In this document: positions 48,206 to 60,897 of the stretch, one piece after another
How positions within the stretch are numbered: position 1 is the first letter of the stretch
Layout of the letters: each line of letters starts with the position of its first letter
From: Chamaea fasciata
Lineage: Eukaryota > Chordata > Aves > Passeriformes > Sylviidae
Length of the DNA stretch: 64,000 nt
Assembly (NCBI GenBank): GCA_029207755.1
Contig: JARCOQ010000009.1
Location: 31,084,914-31,148,913 of the forward strand
Direction of reading: 5' to 3'
Notes under the pieces: model-generated
Seen by the model: only the letters and a program-made list of their open reading frames with translations
What the model was told of the DNA's origin: nothing
Database searches by the model: none
Program-made: the position numbers and the translations under genes

Positions 48206-51200
48206 GCCAGTCAAGCTTTGCTGTAGATGTCTATGCCTATATTTTTTTAAGGATAAATCAGCCACAAAATATTTTTTCCTAAGCAAGCCCAAGTGGGACT
48301 TTGTGCACTGGCAGCTTTCCATCCACATTATATTGATGATTTGAAAGCAGGGCTGAAACCAGGTGTTAAATTGACCCTGCCTGAAAAAAAACCCACCTGC
48401 ACATTATTCTGTTCAAGTGGCCAAACAGTGCTGATGCAACAGATCCCGGCATCGACCACACGAGCAGCTGGCATTAAGAGCACACTCCCTGCATCCTATA
48501 TTTGAAAGTTCAACAGGTCATTATGGAAATTTGAGATGGTGAAGCTGAGTCACGGTTCGAAAAAGGATCTGTGTAATTCCAACCATGCTCCAAACAGAAA
48601 TGACTGCAGCTTTAGAATTAGGTAATTATTATTTCAACTTAGCTCAACTTGTTTATGGCCATTCTATTATTGAGACAGCATTGCTTAAAGTTAATTCTGT
48701 GAATACATTTTAAAAATTAGACTTTGGGAGAACTGAAGCAAAAGTTCTCACCCTGATGACCTTGGAAGTTTGCTGGATGTTGGTGTCTCGTGGCCTTTCT
48801 GCACAGGCAGGGCCATTTGCTCACTCCCTGCAGTGCGTTCATTATCACTGTGTAGGAACACCCAGCCTGAAACCCTGGTTACTACTAAAGCAAGTTTAAT
48901 TCATTAAATTTCTTCCTTTTATTTGAAAAATCAGGAGATTCCAGAATCACAATTTGCTCTCAAGGTACTATTGTATCCACCCAGCTCACATGGGAAATCC
49001 AGGTGTTTTGATACATTTGTGTGGTTCTCTGACAAAATCAGGGTAGGCAAAATGAAGATTCTATTGTTTTAATTGTCTGCATTTAGAAGGGGTTCTTACT
49101 GTCAGCAGGGCTGAGAGACCACAGGGAGATTCCATTATTTGGGCTACAGGAGTCGGTTTATCAACAAAGCAGTCAGCCCCTGATAAAATACATCTTCCAT
49201 GCTAATATTTCACAAGCCATTGCTTTTACGCCCACTAATTTATAGTAGGAGTTTTTGAGATTGAGATTTGAAATAATAGTATTTTTTTAAAATAGCATTC
49301 AAAGAAAATGTCATTCCTGGAGGCTTTAAAAGCTGCAGAAGGGGTGGGTGCCTCACTCTTCACTGCCAAGAGTAGAACAGAATTGTTTGCATTTTGTTGA
49401 GTAACTGGGAAATTCTTGGAGTGACCACTTTTTCATGATTTTGGCTACTGTTAGGTTATTTCTTGTGGGCTGGTAGTTCAGCCAGAGCTTTACTGGAGTC
49501 TCTGATACAATCTCTGCTTCTTTCCTCATTGAGTCATCAACCTTTACTTCGGCCTCCTCTTTATGTATCTTCTTTTACTAATATCTTGAGTCACAAAAAG
49601 AAGAGAGATTTTGGCAGCTTTAGCCCTGCTGAACGTGTCTTGCTCTCGGTTTTGAAGAAGGATGGCCTTGGTGGGAGGAGAAAAGCAGCAGAGCCCTCCA
49701 GTGGTGCTGTCACTTTGTTTTGTGACCCTGATTTCAGCTTGCCCAAACTCTCTGGGTGTTGTGCAGTCGAGAGTTAAATCATATCCCAACTCAAAATTCA
49801 TGTGGAGAGTGCAGGCACAGCTCCCCCAGAGGGGAAGCCCTGGAGCAGGTGCTCGGAGGTGTAACACACAACTGGGGCTTTGTTCGATGCAAGGAGAAAG
49901 ATCCACAGCAACTGTGTGGTGTGGAGGAAATAAGGAAGAGTTTAGCATGATAAAAGGCAATTGGAGTCATGTTGGAAGTGATTAGAATTTCATTACTAAG
50001 CTGGTGTGCTGCAAAAAGTGGTAAATAAGTGAAATCTCCAAATGCAAACTGCTATGCTAACGTGGGGAGGCAGCTGTTGTTCCAGATGCCTCAAACAGCT
50101 TAACAGGGAACAGCTTTTCACCACCTGATCATTGCTATTGTTTTCCGATCTCTCATGTCGGACCAAGAGCACCGAATCCAAAGCCACGATGCTCTGGGAA
50201 CAGGTGATTGGCTTTTCAGATGAGCACAACCCAAGGAGCAGAGCACTTAATAAGAGAATCCAACGAGTTTTTCACGGAAACGTTCAGAAACAATTCCAAA
50301 ACTCTTCAGGGAACAGCCAGGTTTAGACCCTCCCTTTATGGGACTGATTTAAGGAACCTGGTGAGAGATGTAGATCCTGAGACTATAGGAATTAGATTCC
50401 AAGCCTTTGGGAAGCACAACTAACAAGACCTTTTGGGGTTCTCTCCTTCCAGTGAAGTCGTTGTACCCCTGGGCACTGCCACCCTCTGAGAGGGCTCTGC
50501 CAGCACCAGGTTGGAACTAATCAGGAGAAAAAAAATGTGGATTTAAGGCTGAAAGAAAAGTTGTATGAAGGGAAAAGCTGTAGGAGGTAAAAAGACCTTG
50601 TTCACCCTAGTGGGATGCAGAAGAGATCACTTCTGGATTCTTTTTAAAGGTGGTTGCTTGGATCTGCTTCCAAGGCTTTGGTTACTTGAGGTCATCCCAG
50701 TAGGGAAAAGTTGGGTTACTCCTAGCAGCTTCTATAATCCAGTGCAGAGATGGATAAAAATGTAATTCAGCTGTAGTATAATTTTCAATTTCCTTGTAAA
50801 TTTGTTTTTCTTTTAAATGCTTTCAGTTCCAGCTCTGCTGTAGGATTGATACCCCGCATTCCTCCTCTGCTTGCCAGCCCCATCCCCAGGTCTGCCTTGC
50901 AGAAATGCTTGTAAAACAGCTCCTAGAGAAAAAATATTTTAGAGGAAATGTTTTACTAGAATATCCTAAACACATCATTATGCCAAGGGAACTGTGGGAA
51001 AACCGGGATGGAAGAGAAATAATACTGTCATTAATTGAAGAAGGATATAAACCTTAATTTTTCTTGTTAAACAATCTCAGTGTTTCAAAGTTTCACCCAC
51101 ACACGTTGGTAAAGTAGGAGAATGACAATGATTGTTAAAATAGCACAGTCATTAAGTTTTAAAAGTGTGGGTTTTTTTCATTTTAGATGCCTGAAACCAA

Positions 51201-52829
51201 GGAGAGAAACTCCAGGTTTCTATCAGGAAATAGCTTCGGTGAAGGAGAAGCTACAGTAGGCACAGTGTGTTTTCTTTCCTTTGTTTTCCTCATAAATAGA
51301 AGATTAAAACATTTTGAATGATGATCTTCAAAAATGAACAAAAGTAGACTTCAAATTGATGAAGGAGATTATTGTTACAGGTCCTAATCAGCAAGCATCT
51401 CACATATGATTAATCCCTTTACACTTGTTTATGGTTAACAGTGGCAGTAATTGAGTTTTAATTTAAATGGTGAAATTGAGATTTAGCATTTTGGACAGGC
51501 AAGTTTGGGAGACTGAGGCTAACACTAATTTTTGTGTGATTGCAGTCAGGAACTGACTGAGAGGTTTTATTTCTGTCTTTTGATATTTCATCAATGATTG
51601 GGTAAGTCCATGAACACTCCATTTGCTTTTCATTTTTTATGCAATAAAGATGTGAAATTTTGGATGAGTTTTTGAGTAATCCAGTCTAATGGAGGTCCTT
51701 CAAGGCACCATTGTGGCTGATAAAACAGGAATCGTGGTGTCCCATCCTAAGGCTTAAGTGCCGTGTATCATTTGTGTTATTTTTTCATGGAATTTCTTTT
51801 AGATTTCTCATAATTTGAATTCATCAAGTCTCTTTCCTCACAAGATTTTGCATCCCTTGCCATCAGCACATTCAGACCCTGGGCACTCTGCTGTGGCTGG
51901 GAGTTGGTGCCTTTCTTTTGAGTCAGCAAACTCTACCCAGTTTCATTTCCCCCCTCTTCTCTCATTTTCTCTGAGAAATTTGGTTCTGCCTGGCATGGGG
52001 GTTCCTAAAATTTCTGATATCAAGTATTTGCCCTTAAGCCTTTGATTTCTTGTATTTATACTTGAATAATTATTGATTTGCTTCCTCTTTTCTATTTTGC
52101 TGCATTGAGAGCATTATATGGAGCAAATTTCCTTGACACAGTGTGTCTATATTTAATCACTTTGCTTGAATTAAAAGGATACACTGGAAAGAGAAAATTC
52201 TTTTGAACAAAATTCTCTAAAGCTACTACTCCCAAATCCCAGCCTCCAGTTGTTCATGTCTGGAGCTCCTCAGCTTCTGTTAGAGCAGAGAAAGCAAAAC
52301 AGAGAGATGGGAAGTCACGAAAAAAGCAGTCCCGGGGTCTTTTTTGTTTTGGTTTGGTTGGCTTTCATCTAAAAATAGAAGTGTCTTCCTTTTCTGTGGT
52401 CTGCACTCACAGCAACCAAGGACTGGAGTGAATTTAGATTTGTGCCAAAGGGATCAAATCAAGCTAGATGTGAAAGGGACAGGAATTTCTCTAGGTCACA
52501 GATGAAAATCTGTTTCTGACTTGCAGTCTAAGGGGAGGAAGAGAAGTTTTTAGGCATCTGCAAGGACAGCCACCCCAAAAGTCTGGTCAGTGCAAGGAAA
52601 GCCTATGGGGAGTAGAAGAGGAAATTTATCAGTGGTATTTTTGGGATGTTGGAAAATATTGGTCTACAAAGCAAATGAAAGAGGAGATTTCAGCCCTGTG
52701 CATTCAGAGAGAGCAACGGGAGCAGTTCAGGATTCAGGAGTGGATGGAGGTAAATGTGAGTGGAAGTGTCCCAAACACAGCACAGTTCAAAGACACTTTT
52801 GTCCATTCACGCACCTGCCATATGGAGGA
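48206..52829. other. Unique AT-rich DNA, no supported gene
   Basis: The longest repeat-poor stretch of the window, about 4.6 kb. At 51,546-51,603 a good acceptor (GATTGCAG) and donor (GTAAGT) enclose 58 bases, but every frame has a stop. I name no gene. Confidence 0.4.
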
Positions 52830-53140
52830 ATGTTCTCATGTGAGGAATTATTGATAAAACCGCTTGGAGAAGGCTCTTCCTCAGGAACTGGAGTGATGGG
52901 ACAAGGAGCAATGGGTACAAACTGAAAGAATTGAAATTCAGGTGAGATATTGGGGGAAAAAAATCCATTCTGTGAGGGTGGTGACACCCTGGCACAGGGT
53001 GCCCAGAGAAGCTGTGGCTGCCCCTGGATCCCTGGCAGTGTCCAAGGCCAGGTTGGACTTTGGGGCTTGGAGCAGCCTGGGATAGTGGAAGGTGTCCCTG
53101 CCCATGGCAGGGGGTGGCACTGGATGGGCTCTAAGGCAGC
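52830..53140 (+). mobile_element. CR1 LINE 3' part
   Basis: It shows ATGGGACAAGGAGCAATGGG, 'TGTGAGGGTGGTGACACCCT', 'GGTGCCCAGAGAAGCTGTGG', GTCCAAGGCCAGGTTGGA and 'CCCATGGCAGGGGGTGGCAC'. The tail is lost. Confidence 0.88.
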
Positions 53141-54229
53141 TGCAAAAGCTGATTTAAGTCCAGTATTGTTCAGGCAGCAGGAAAGTGGCTAGAGCAGAGG
53201 TAGGAACTGAACTCGCAGAGGTGAAAGAGGTTATTTGCAACTAATAGAGGGGCTGGGGAAAGTACAGGCAGCACAGAAAATAGTCCTGTGCTTTAATAAA
53301 CAGCTTGGCAAACTGAGGAAGTGTTTAAGAAATGATTGGTGAGTGGTGGCTGGGGAAAGCGCAGGGAGTCCTGAGAGGTCCCTTGCAGTCCTTTATTCCC
53401 TGCCTGCTCACTTCGGGATGATGCATTTGCTGTTCTTGTTTACAGGCACTTGGCAGTCTTTTATGCTCTGTCATGTCCAGGGGTTTAACAGACTAAACCT
53501 CTGAAAAGAGCAGGAAAATGTGGAGGCAATGTCCCTTATCTTTGCTGATAATCAGATCTGGATATTGCAGGAATGAGCTCATTACTAAGGCATGGTAGGA
53601 GCAAAGTTGATGCTCTTGTTAGGCTGAGCTGAAGGTAGATTTAAAAGCTGAAAGATATTTTGATTTAATAAAAAAATAAAATAAGAAAAAAAAGAGTATT
53701 ACGTTTTGAATACTCTTTTCCCTGTATACAAAAAAGGCTTATATTCGTTTCAGAAACAATTTGAGTCAGAGAACACAGAATCTCCAAAACCAAGAAGGCA
53801 ACTCAATTTCCATGGAAGTTAATGGAAAAATGTCTGGGAATGTTATGACAGGTCCTAGAAGAGTGAGAATGATAAGTAGGGCAATTCAATAATCCCACAG
53901 GGAGAAGATCATCATCTCTGTTAAGATAAAGGTGTTCATTTTTACTTGCATTTGTTTTATGAAGTGCACTGAATACATCTCTGACTTGATGGCACAAGTG
54001 ATAGTCAAATATAAACCTGAGACTGGGCTGCTGGGGAGGAGCAGCAGCTCCAGGCAGCTGCTGGAGTTCAGGAAATCCATTTGTATTCTGCTTTAAAAGG
54101 AACTGTAGATTCTTTTTTTCCCCTTATAAATACCACAGAGAACAGGAAATACTTCTTGTTCATACTGAACCATTTTTTTAATGCTTCAATTGAAGAACAA
54201 TATTAAGGTTTTCCCCTCCCTGTCCACAG
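53141..54229. other. Unique AT-rich DNA, no gene seen
   Basis: An A-rich patch lies at 53,669-53,694. Nothing else is recognised. Confidence 0.4.
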
Positions 54230-54364
54230 GTCATTCTTCACCTCCAGAGCAGGAACATGGAGCTTAAGGGAGAGAAGATTGAGCAGCTTTTATTGTCCCC
54301 CAGTGCAGAGGTCCTGGTGGTGCCTCCTATCTCTTCCCTGAGCTCAGATTCCTGCTCTTCCTGA
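54230..54364 (+). CDS. Candidate last coding exon, unknown gene
   Basis: A strong pyrimidine tract (TTTTCCCCTCCCTGTCCACAG) ends at 54,229. In phase 0 the following 44 codons are open and then stop with TGA at 54,362-54,364. The peptide holds a charged helix-like segment (LQSRNMELKGEKIEQLLL) and ends in a Ser-rich tail (SSLSSDSCSS), a common style for a C-terminus. The phase fits the candidate exons at 4.6-8.2 kb, but they lie more than 46 kb away and no linking exon was identified. No clear AATAAA follows closely; the first good one I noticed is near 55,246. It may belong to a different gene or be chance. Confidence 0.3.
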   Translation, partial: VILHLQSRNMELKGEKIEQLLLSPSAEVLVVPPISSLSSDSCSS

Positions 54365-55272
54365 GGTGCTTTTTGTAGTCCTTTCAGTGGAAAATAAGGA
54401 ATTACTTGTGGGTAAGAGCATTTTGGGACTCAGAACATGACCTCTTGTTTTGCTTTTGCTGAAGGCATTCCCATGAACATGGCCCTTCTCCAAGATTTGG
54501 GTCACGTCAGTACCATTCCCACTTGATTTCCTGCAGTTTTGCCTTGCTAGGAGCCAATCCTTTGTTATGTGGCTCAGTCCACAGCCCCTGATTACTTGTC
54601 CTTGTCCTTTGCTGCACTGCTAAAGCCTTTGCAATGTTCTTTTTTATCACTGGAGGGTTTAGTAGGCTAAAATATTACATTATTGACACACATTCTCCTG
54701 CTGGGAGAAGTCAAATGTGCCAGTTATTTGGGAAAACTAGAGACTCCAATTAGGGATCCACAGCCAGGCACTGTTTTCTCTCCATTTATCTTCGCTACTT
54801 GCCACTAAAGGCATAATGGAGATTTTATTCCAGCTTCTCCTATTTAACTGCAGTTTAATTGGAGGATTTTCTCTTGTCTTTCATGTGTTAACAGCTCTAA
54901 GATGATTTAAATGGAAGTTTTCCCTCACACAGTTGTTCCCATTTGTGCCTGTTGCTCTGGTTTTCCATGCTGTGCCTCTCCTTTGCTCTTTGGTGTGATC
55001 TCCATCCCACTCCCTGCAAGGATCCCTTGTTTTAACTGCTCAGGGGATTCTCATAGGAGTAGGGATGTGTAAGTTGCCTCATTATCCTTATCCACATCTA
55101 GTATTCTAGAAAGAAAAGATTTAGTTTGGGTTATATTCTGACTTTTATTTCTTCATTATAGAATAAAATTATTAGTATATTATTATTGTTGTTATTATTA
55201 TTTAAAATAATAATAATAATGGAATAGGGTACCTTGCTCCAGGTACTTAATAAACTCTGAGTTCTGGTTGAA
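54365..55272. repeat. Unique DNA with an ATT/AAT trinucleotide hairpin
   Basis: At 55,192-55,220 an ATT repeat meets an AAT repeat head to head, forming a near-perfect AT-only inverted repeat. The rest is unique AT-rich sequence. Confidence 0.55.
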
Positions 55273-55705
55273 GAATCACAGAATGATTTGGGTTGAAAGG
55301 GACCTTAAAAGGCTGTGAAATCCAACTCCCAAAACTGATCAGGGACACCTTCCACTATCCCAGGTGGCCCCAAGCCCCAAAGTCCAGCCTGGCCTTGGAC
55401 ACTGACAGGGATCCAGGGGCAGCCACAGCCGCTCTGGGCACCCTGTGCCAGGGCCGGCCCACCCTCCCAGGGAACTATTCTTTCCCAATATCCCATCCAT
55501 CCCTGCCCTCTGGCACTAGGAAGCCATTCCCCCTTGTCCTGTCCCTCCATCCCTTGTCCCCAGTCCCTCCCCAGCTCTCCTGGAGCCCCTTTAGGCACTG
55601 AAAGGGGCTCTGAGCTCTCCCTGGAGCCTTCTCCTCTCTAGGTGAGCACCCCCAGCTCTCCCAACCTGGCTCCAGAGCAGAGGGGCTCCAGCCCTGGGAG
55701 CATCC
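55273..55705 (-). mobile_element. CR1 LINE copy, reversed
   Basis: Begins with AATCACAGAATGATTTGGGT, then GAAAGGGACCTTAAAAGG, 'GGATCCAGGGGCAGCCACAG' and GAAGCCATTCCCCCTTGTCC. It continues into the ORF2 end with 'CTCCCTGGAGCCTTCTCCTC' and GGGGCTCCAGCCCTGGGAGC. Confidence 0.9.
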
Positions 55706-58252
55706 ATCAGATCCATATCCTTCATGTGTGGCAAGTCTTTCACTGATGTCAGAGCTCTGATTATCCAACTCTCTGTGCATCCTTCTCTCCCCATGCTCAT
55801 GTCTCCATTAATCACATAATTTTGGGGGGTGACTGTCACTGGAATGCAGCAGCTATAAAAACCTCCTCAGCTTGTTTTTGTCAGCCATGGGAGTTACCTT
55901 GTCTCCTTCTCATCAGTTGTCTGCAATTAAATCCTGAACAGGCAGCTGGGAGCTGGACTTGCAGGGCAGACAAATGAGCTGCCTCCCCTGGGGACACTGG
56001 TTTTGGTTGGATAATAACAGCTATCAAGGTTAGTAAAGAGTAGAGGTTTGGTGTGACTGAATTTTTGTTGCCTGATGTCAACACAAATGCCAGCAGTGGG
56101 TTGTACCTGAGTTGCTTAATTGCAGGCAATTTGTTTAATTTTGTATGTCCGAAGTTTATAAAGGTTGTTATTTTAAAAAAATATATACAAATACTGGAAA
56201 AATAGCAAAAGGAAGAAAAACTTGACTGCTGGTTAGCTTTTGCCCAGGACCTTTTTCCTCCCCATGTGCTTGGCATTGTAGATTTGGTTAAAAAGAAATG
56301 TTTCTCTATATTGCATCCATGTCCACCTTTTATGTGCCCTCTCTGGCTGTTCCCTCGTTGGAAAACACCAAGGCCAAAGATGTTCTGCCTTTCCCAGAGT
56401 GAATGCTTTCACGTAATACAGAAAACGAGGTTGAGATGTATTTGGTACTTTTTTTTTTCTAAATAAAGGTGAGTGAACAGCGAGTTTTCAGTATCACAAT
56501 TCACTTCTATGGAGAGAGAAGCCCAAGTGATAAGAGATTTATTATGGAAAGGACATTTGAGCTGAATCATCTGGATAAACCCCAGCTACGTGAAAGGCTG
56601 TGTTTCACAGCAGTTGGTGCAGAAGCTTTAGAATCCTTTGGGAAGACCCCTGTGAGGAGTATTCATGCAAAGCTCCATAATAAATCAGAGACAAAAACAC
56701 TTACATTGGTTTCACAAAGCTGCTCTTCACAGAATGCAAGTTCTCTGAAGAAATCTGTTCTATTATGCATTTAAGTAGCTGTGACATTAATCATTATGTC
56801 ATTAATAATTTGACATTAGTAATTTCTCCCATCATTTAATCCCTTTTAATCGCTCTGCTACAAGATGCAAGCATTAAAAGCAATCAGACAGACAGTGTTT
56901 TCCCCTCTGTCCTCAGAGCTGGTTAATTTTTAGGTGATGTGAGGAAGTCAGACCTGTCAATTCATTAATACCAGATTTGTGGGCAAGTTCAGTTGTATTC
57001 TGGGTCTCAGTTTATCACAGTTGATGTTTGTCCATGTTGGAGTTCTGTTCCATTTAGGCCTTTTCCTGCTCTGCCCATCATCCTCAGAGGAAGATTAAAT
57101 TTGTGATTTTCATATTGTTGGCTGGACAGGGTGAAATTTTTATTTCTGGGCCCTCCAGCTGTTTTCATTGTTTTGGTTGGGTTGAATTACCCTGGGATTA
57201 GCTGTGCTTTCCTTATGGATCTGTAGCTTTGGAAGGCTCCAAGAGAAGGGTAAAATAACTGCAAACAGGGCCTGGATCTTCTCCCAGCTGACAGGAATGA
57301 AGTAGCGGATGGATTTTTCAGTGGGCTTAGAGATGGTTAAATAAAAGCAGAGTGTTAAAAGGGTGATGTTATCAAGGACAAAGAGTTTATAAAATTTAAC
57401 AGATGTGGTTTTAATTGTGTGGCAGCAGCTCAGAGCTGCACTGGAGGACATTCCTAGATAATACCAAGGCAAATGAATGTGTGCATTGCAGGCTGTGGGG
57501 GCAGAGATAAGGCTCCATTTGCATATTGCTTTCATTTAGTTCTTTTGTTTTCAGAAGTTGCAGTTGAGGACAAGCACAACGCTGCTCTTGCATTGGCTGA
57601 GTTACTGTGGTTTGCTCTTATGGGATTTTTGTGGGAATATGAAAGCTGTTTTGAAGGCTGCAGTGACTGTTCAAGCCATTGCTGTTGCAGTGATGGTTTC
57701 CAGGAGAGATGGGACTACAGCTGAGGGAAAAATCCCCTCCAAGTCTGGCTGCTTCCTTTGGTAGAGCCCCATTCCTTGAGGCAGGGTGCATTGCCTGCAG
57801 CCCCAGCTGCAAGTTGCGTTCTCCATCCTGTTCCGTTCATTTATCCCCAGTTGCATTTGGAATCCTCCTCCTCCTTGTCTTTTGGATGCTCACTTGTCTG
57901 CAAATCGGCTGCTTCCCATGGTGACCATGGCTCCTGGGTGTGTGTCTCACCAAAGCAGTGCATGGAGAGGGAAGTCACTGCGCTGGGCTGGGGAGTGACC
58001 AGGAGTCCAACACTTTCTGTACCCTCAAAGCAGATTCCCATCAAACCAGAGCATTTCCAGCACAAACCTCTCCCTTTGCCCTTTTTATTTACTATTGGTC
58101 CTTATTTCTTGTCCTTTTACTGACCTTCACTTGCTTTTATCACTTACCTTTTACTTCTCTCTGACTCACTACTGATCTCTTTACCATCAGGCCTTTTCCT
58201 CAGGAGCACGTGTTTTGCACATATTTTACTCTTATTTGCTTCCTGGCCATCC
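55706..58252. other. Unique AT-rich DNA, no supported gene
   Basis: The frame at 56,469-56,774 begins right at a GTGAGT donor-like site rather than after an acceptor, so I do not call it. Frames at 57,140-57,535 (-) and 57,473-58,123 (+) have no splice context. Confidence 0.4.
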
Positions 58253-58526
58253 AGTGTCACTAGATGGACACAAAAAAACCACACTCACCCATCAGATTGT
58301 GAGATGAGAAAAGAAGGAAGTTTATTTGGGGTTCAGGGTTTAAATAGGATTTGGACTTTGACCAGCGACTGGGGGACAAGGTTAACACCTCTCCGACCCC
58401 ACTGGTCAAACCAGAAGTCCATCAATTTGTCCTTCCCCCTGGAAAGGAATGTATATTTCCAAAACATCAGTCTTTGTTCATGTTACAAGCTTGAGAACTC
58501 CAGTACAGAAATGTGAAAACATCAGA
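58253..58526 (-). mobile_element. Possible solo LTR, reversed, family not identified
   Basis: Read on the minus strand there is a TATTTAAACC box and, about ten bases later, an AATAAAC poly(A) signal (complements near 58,330-58,346). They are followed by about 80 bases of T/C-rich U5-like sequence ending in CA (+ strand begins TGTCAC at 58,253). This order suits an LTR. The upstream U3 end and a target duplication are not clear. Confidence 0.35.
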
Positions 58527-60289
58527 AGGCTGAAAAATCAGGGCGACAGTCCAGGAGGAAAAGGGATTTTTTTTTTTCATGGAAATCAGTGCACATCATG
58601 TCTTGGATAAAGGGATGAGGTGACAGATCAGCCATGTCATAACCCCCAGGGCAGGAGAGATGAAGACCATGAAAAGTAAAGCTGCTGAGGAGTGAAGCTG
58701 TCAGGAAGCTCAAGAGATGGACACAGACAGAGCCTGTGGTTGAAAAGGAGTTTTTTAGCAGATGCAAATAAGAAATGGAGAAGAAAACAAAACAGGAATA
58801 TGCTGGATGGCATGAAAAGCATAATTGTCCTTGGCTCTGGTGCCATTGAGAGGAGACAAAAGCAAGATGCTAACAAAGATGAGTCTCAGGAATGTGAAGG
58901 AAGAGTGTGAAATGAAGCTGTAACTGAGAGCTCCATCTCTCAGAGACTAACACCCCATTGCAGGGGAAGAAGCATTTAGGAGTATGTATTAAAAAAAGGG
59001 GGAAAAGAATTAAAAATACAAAGGAATCCATATTGTGTAGCTGACAGGTGCATTGCTGCACTGTTACACTTGCTCTTCTGAGGGGACAGGGATCTAAAAA
59101 ATCTCCCAGAGTGTGCCAGGAAGAGAGAAAGATTTACTACCAATTTCCTATGACATATGGCTGCCCATCCCTCCTCTGAAAATGTAGGCATTACTTAATG
59201 GATAAAACTGTCATACTTGGCTTTTAACATTAAAAGCGGGGTCTTTGGGAAAGGAGAATGTTCTCCCAAATTGGAGTCTGAGAACAAGACCTCAAGATTT
59301 TATGTGATTTGGCACCTATAGTAAGTTGAGTTGTCTAATAAATGGCAGCAATTCATCATCTACTTTGGGAGTCTGAAGTTTAGTAGGCAGTCATATAGTG
59401 GATCTTTTGTCGCCTACACTACCTCAGGAAAAAAAAAATCATGGATTTTGGAGGGGCAAGGGGATTATGGCTTGATGTATTTGGCAACAAAATTGACTAT
59501 AAACTACTTTTACTATGCTCAAGGGAGCAAGGCATAGAGATGTCATATTGAGTAATAACGTCAGGATAATATCAAGGTCTTTGGTCATCTCACTGAATTC
59601 ACACAGGCAAAGCCACAGATATAAAACACTTGATACCAGTGGAATAGGACATTTCCTGTGGATAATAAACACCTGGGAAAATTAATGACCTGTCTGGCTA
59701 AAGAGATAAACCCTGAGTCACAATAAGTGAGAGCACTGGAGGGAGAGCCAGTGTTTAACTGTTTTAGTGCTGCCTGAAGTAGCACTTAGCAGGGGAAACG
59801 TGGTTTGTACATCAGATATTCCCACAGAAGAACCAGTGCTGCATCAAAGGAGTGCCCTGAGGTCTCCTGGGTGCTGCCTAATTGCAGCAGTTGATGAATG
59901 AAATGCATTTGTTGTGAGGTCTCTTTTCCCTGGGACCCATTTAATGGCAAAGTGTGGAATGAGGGTTTAGAGCTTGCAGTACCCAGGTGTCCATACTTTG
60001 TGTCAGTGAGACACTGGGAATCTCCTCACAAAGGGATTGAGCTTCCCTGATTTTTGCCTGGCTCCACAGTGAAGTGGCCAGCATTACACGGCAATGTCTA
60101 GGAATGTTAAGCGTGTCTGCAGCCCTCGGCACTCAGAGCCCAGCAGGTCAAACCCCTGTCACCCCGTCAGGGGCTGTGTTGGGAATCTGAAGCAAATGCA
60201 AGCAGCAGTGCTTAGGACCTTGTGGCAGCAGATAGATCCCAGTGCTTTTCCACCTGTGCCAGCGGCTGGACAGGAGCCCAGGGGTGCCC
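58527..60289. other. Unique AT-rich DNA, no gene seen
   Basis: Short frames only. Nothing is recognised. Confidence 0.4.
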
Positions 60290-60897
60290 GGGGGGGCACC
60301 GGGCCAATGGCCCCTGGGCTGTGCCAGCCATGGGGTGGCCACAGGCCCAGGGCAGGGCCCGTCCCCTGGGCTGGCCCTGCCGAGGGACCTCCAGGGCTGT
60401 GCCCAGTGCTGTCCCTCCCGGCCAGAGAGCCCCGGAGGGGCTGGAGCGTGTCCAGGGAAGGGAAGGGAGCTGGGGAAGGGGCTGGAGCCCCAGGAGAGGC
60501 TGAGGGAGCTGGGAAAGGGGCTCAGCCTGGAGAAAAGGAGGCTCAGGGGGGACCTTGTGGCTCTGCACAACTCCTGACAGGAGGGGACAGCCAGGGGGGG
60601 TCAGGCTCTGCTCCCAGGGAACAGGGACAGGACAAGGGGAAACGGCCTCAAGCTGTGCCAGGGGAGGCTCAGCTTGGACAGCAGCAGGAATTTCTGCATG
60701 GAAAGGGTGCTGAGGCCTTGGCAGGGGCTGCCCAGGGAGGTTTGGAGTGCCCATGGCTGGAAGTGTTCAATAAACAGGTGGATATGTAGCTTGAGGACAT
60801 GGTTTTGTGGTGAACAGGGTGGTGGTTGTGGTTGGCAGCTGGACTCTGATCTTGGATGCCTTTTCCAACTTCACTGATCCTGCAGTTTCATGATACT
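60290..60897 (+). mobile_element. CR1 LINE copy, young subfamily, 5'-truncated
   Basis: Similarity starts at about 60,302 (GGGCCAATGGCCCC), near the same point as in the copy at 10.27 kb. It runs through GGCTGGAGCGTGTCCAG, GGGAAACGGCCTCA and CATGGAAAGGGTGCTGAGG. The 3' end switches to a longer type (ATAAACAGGTGGATATG, CTGATCCTGCAGTTTCATGA). The 231-codon and 180-codon frames here are repeat frames. Confidence 0.9.

Noticed and set aside
51546..51603. 58-base segment between a good acceptor and GTAAGT
   Set aside because: Two frames stop early, and the third stops four bases before the donor.
56469..56774. 101-codon frame at a GTGAGT
   Set aside because: The GTGAGT is at the start, so it would open an intron there; no acceptor or donor fits the frame itself.
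60094..60789. 231-codon frame, the longest in the window
   Set aside because: Most of it is CR1 sequence shared with 10.3 kb, read in a frame that is not the CR1 protein frame throughout.
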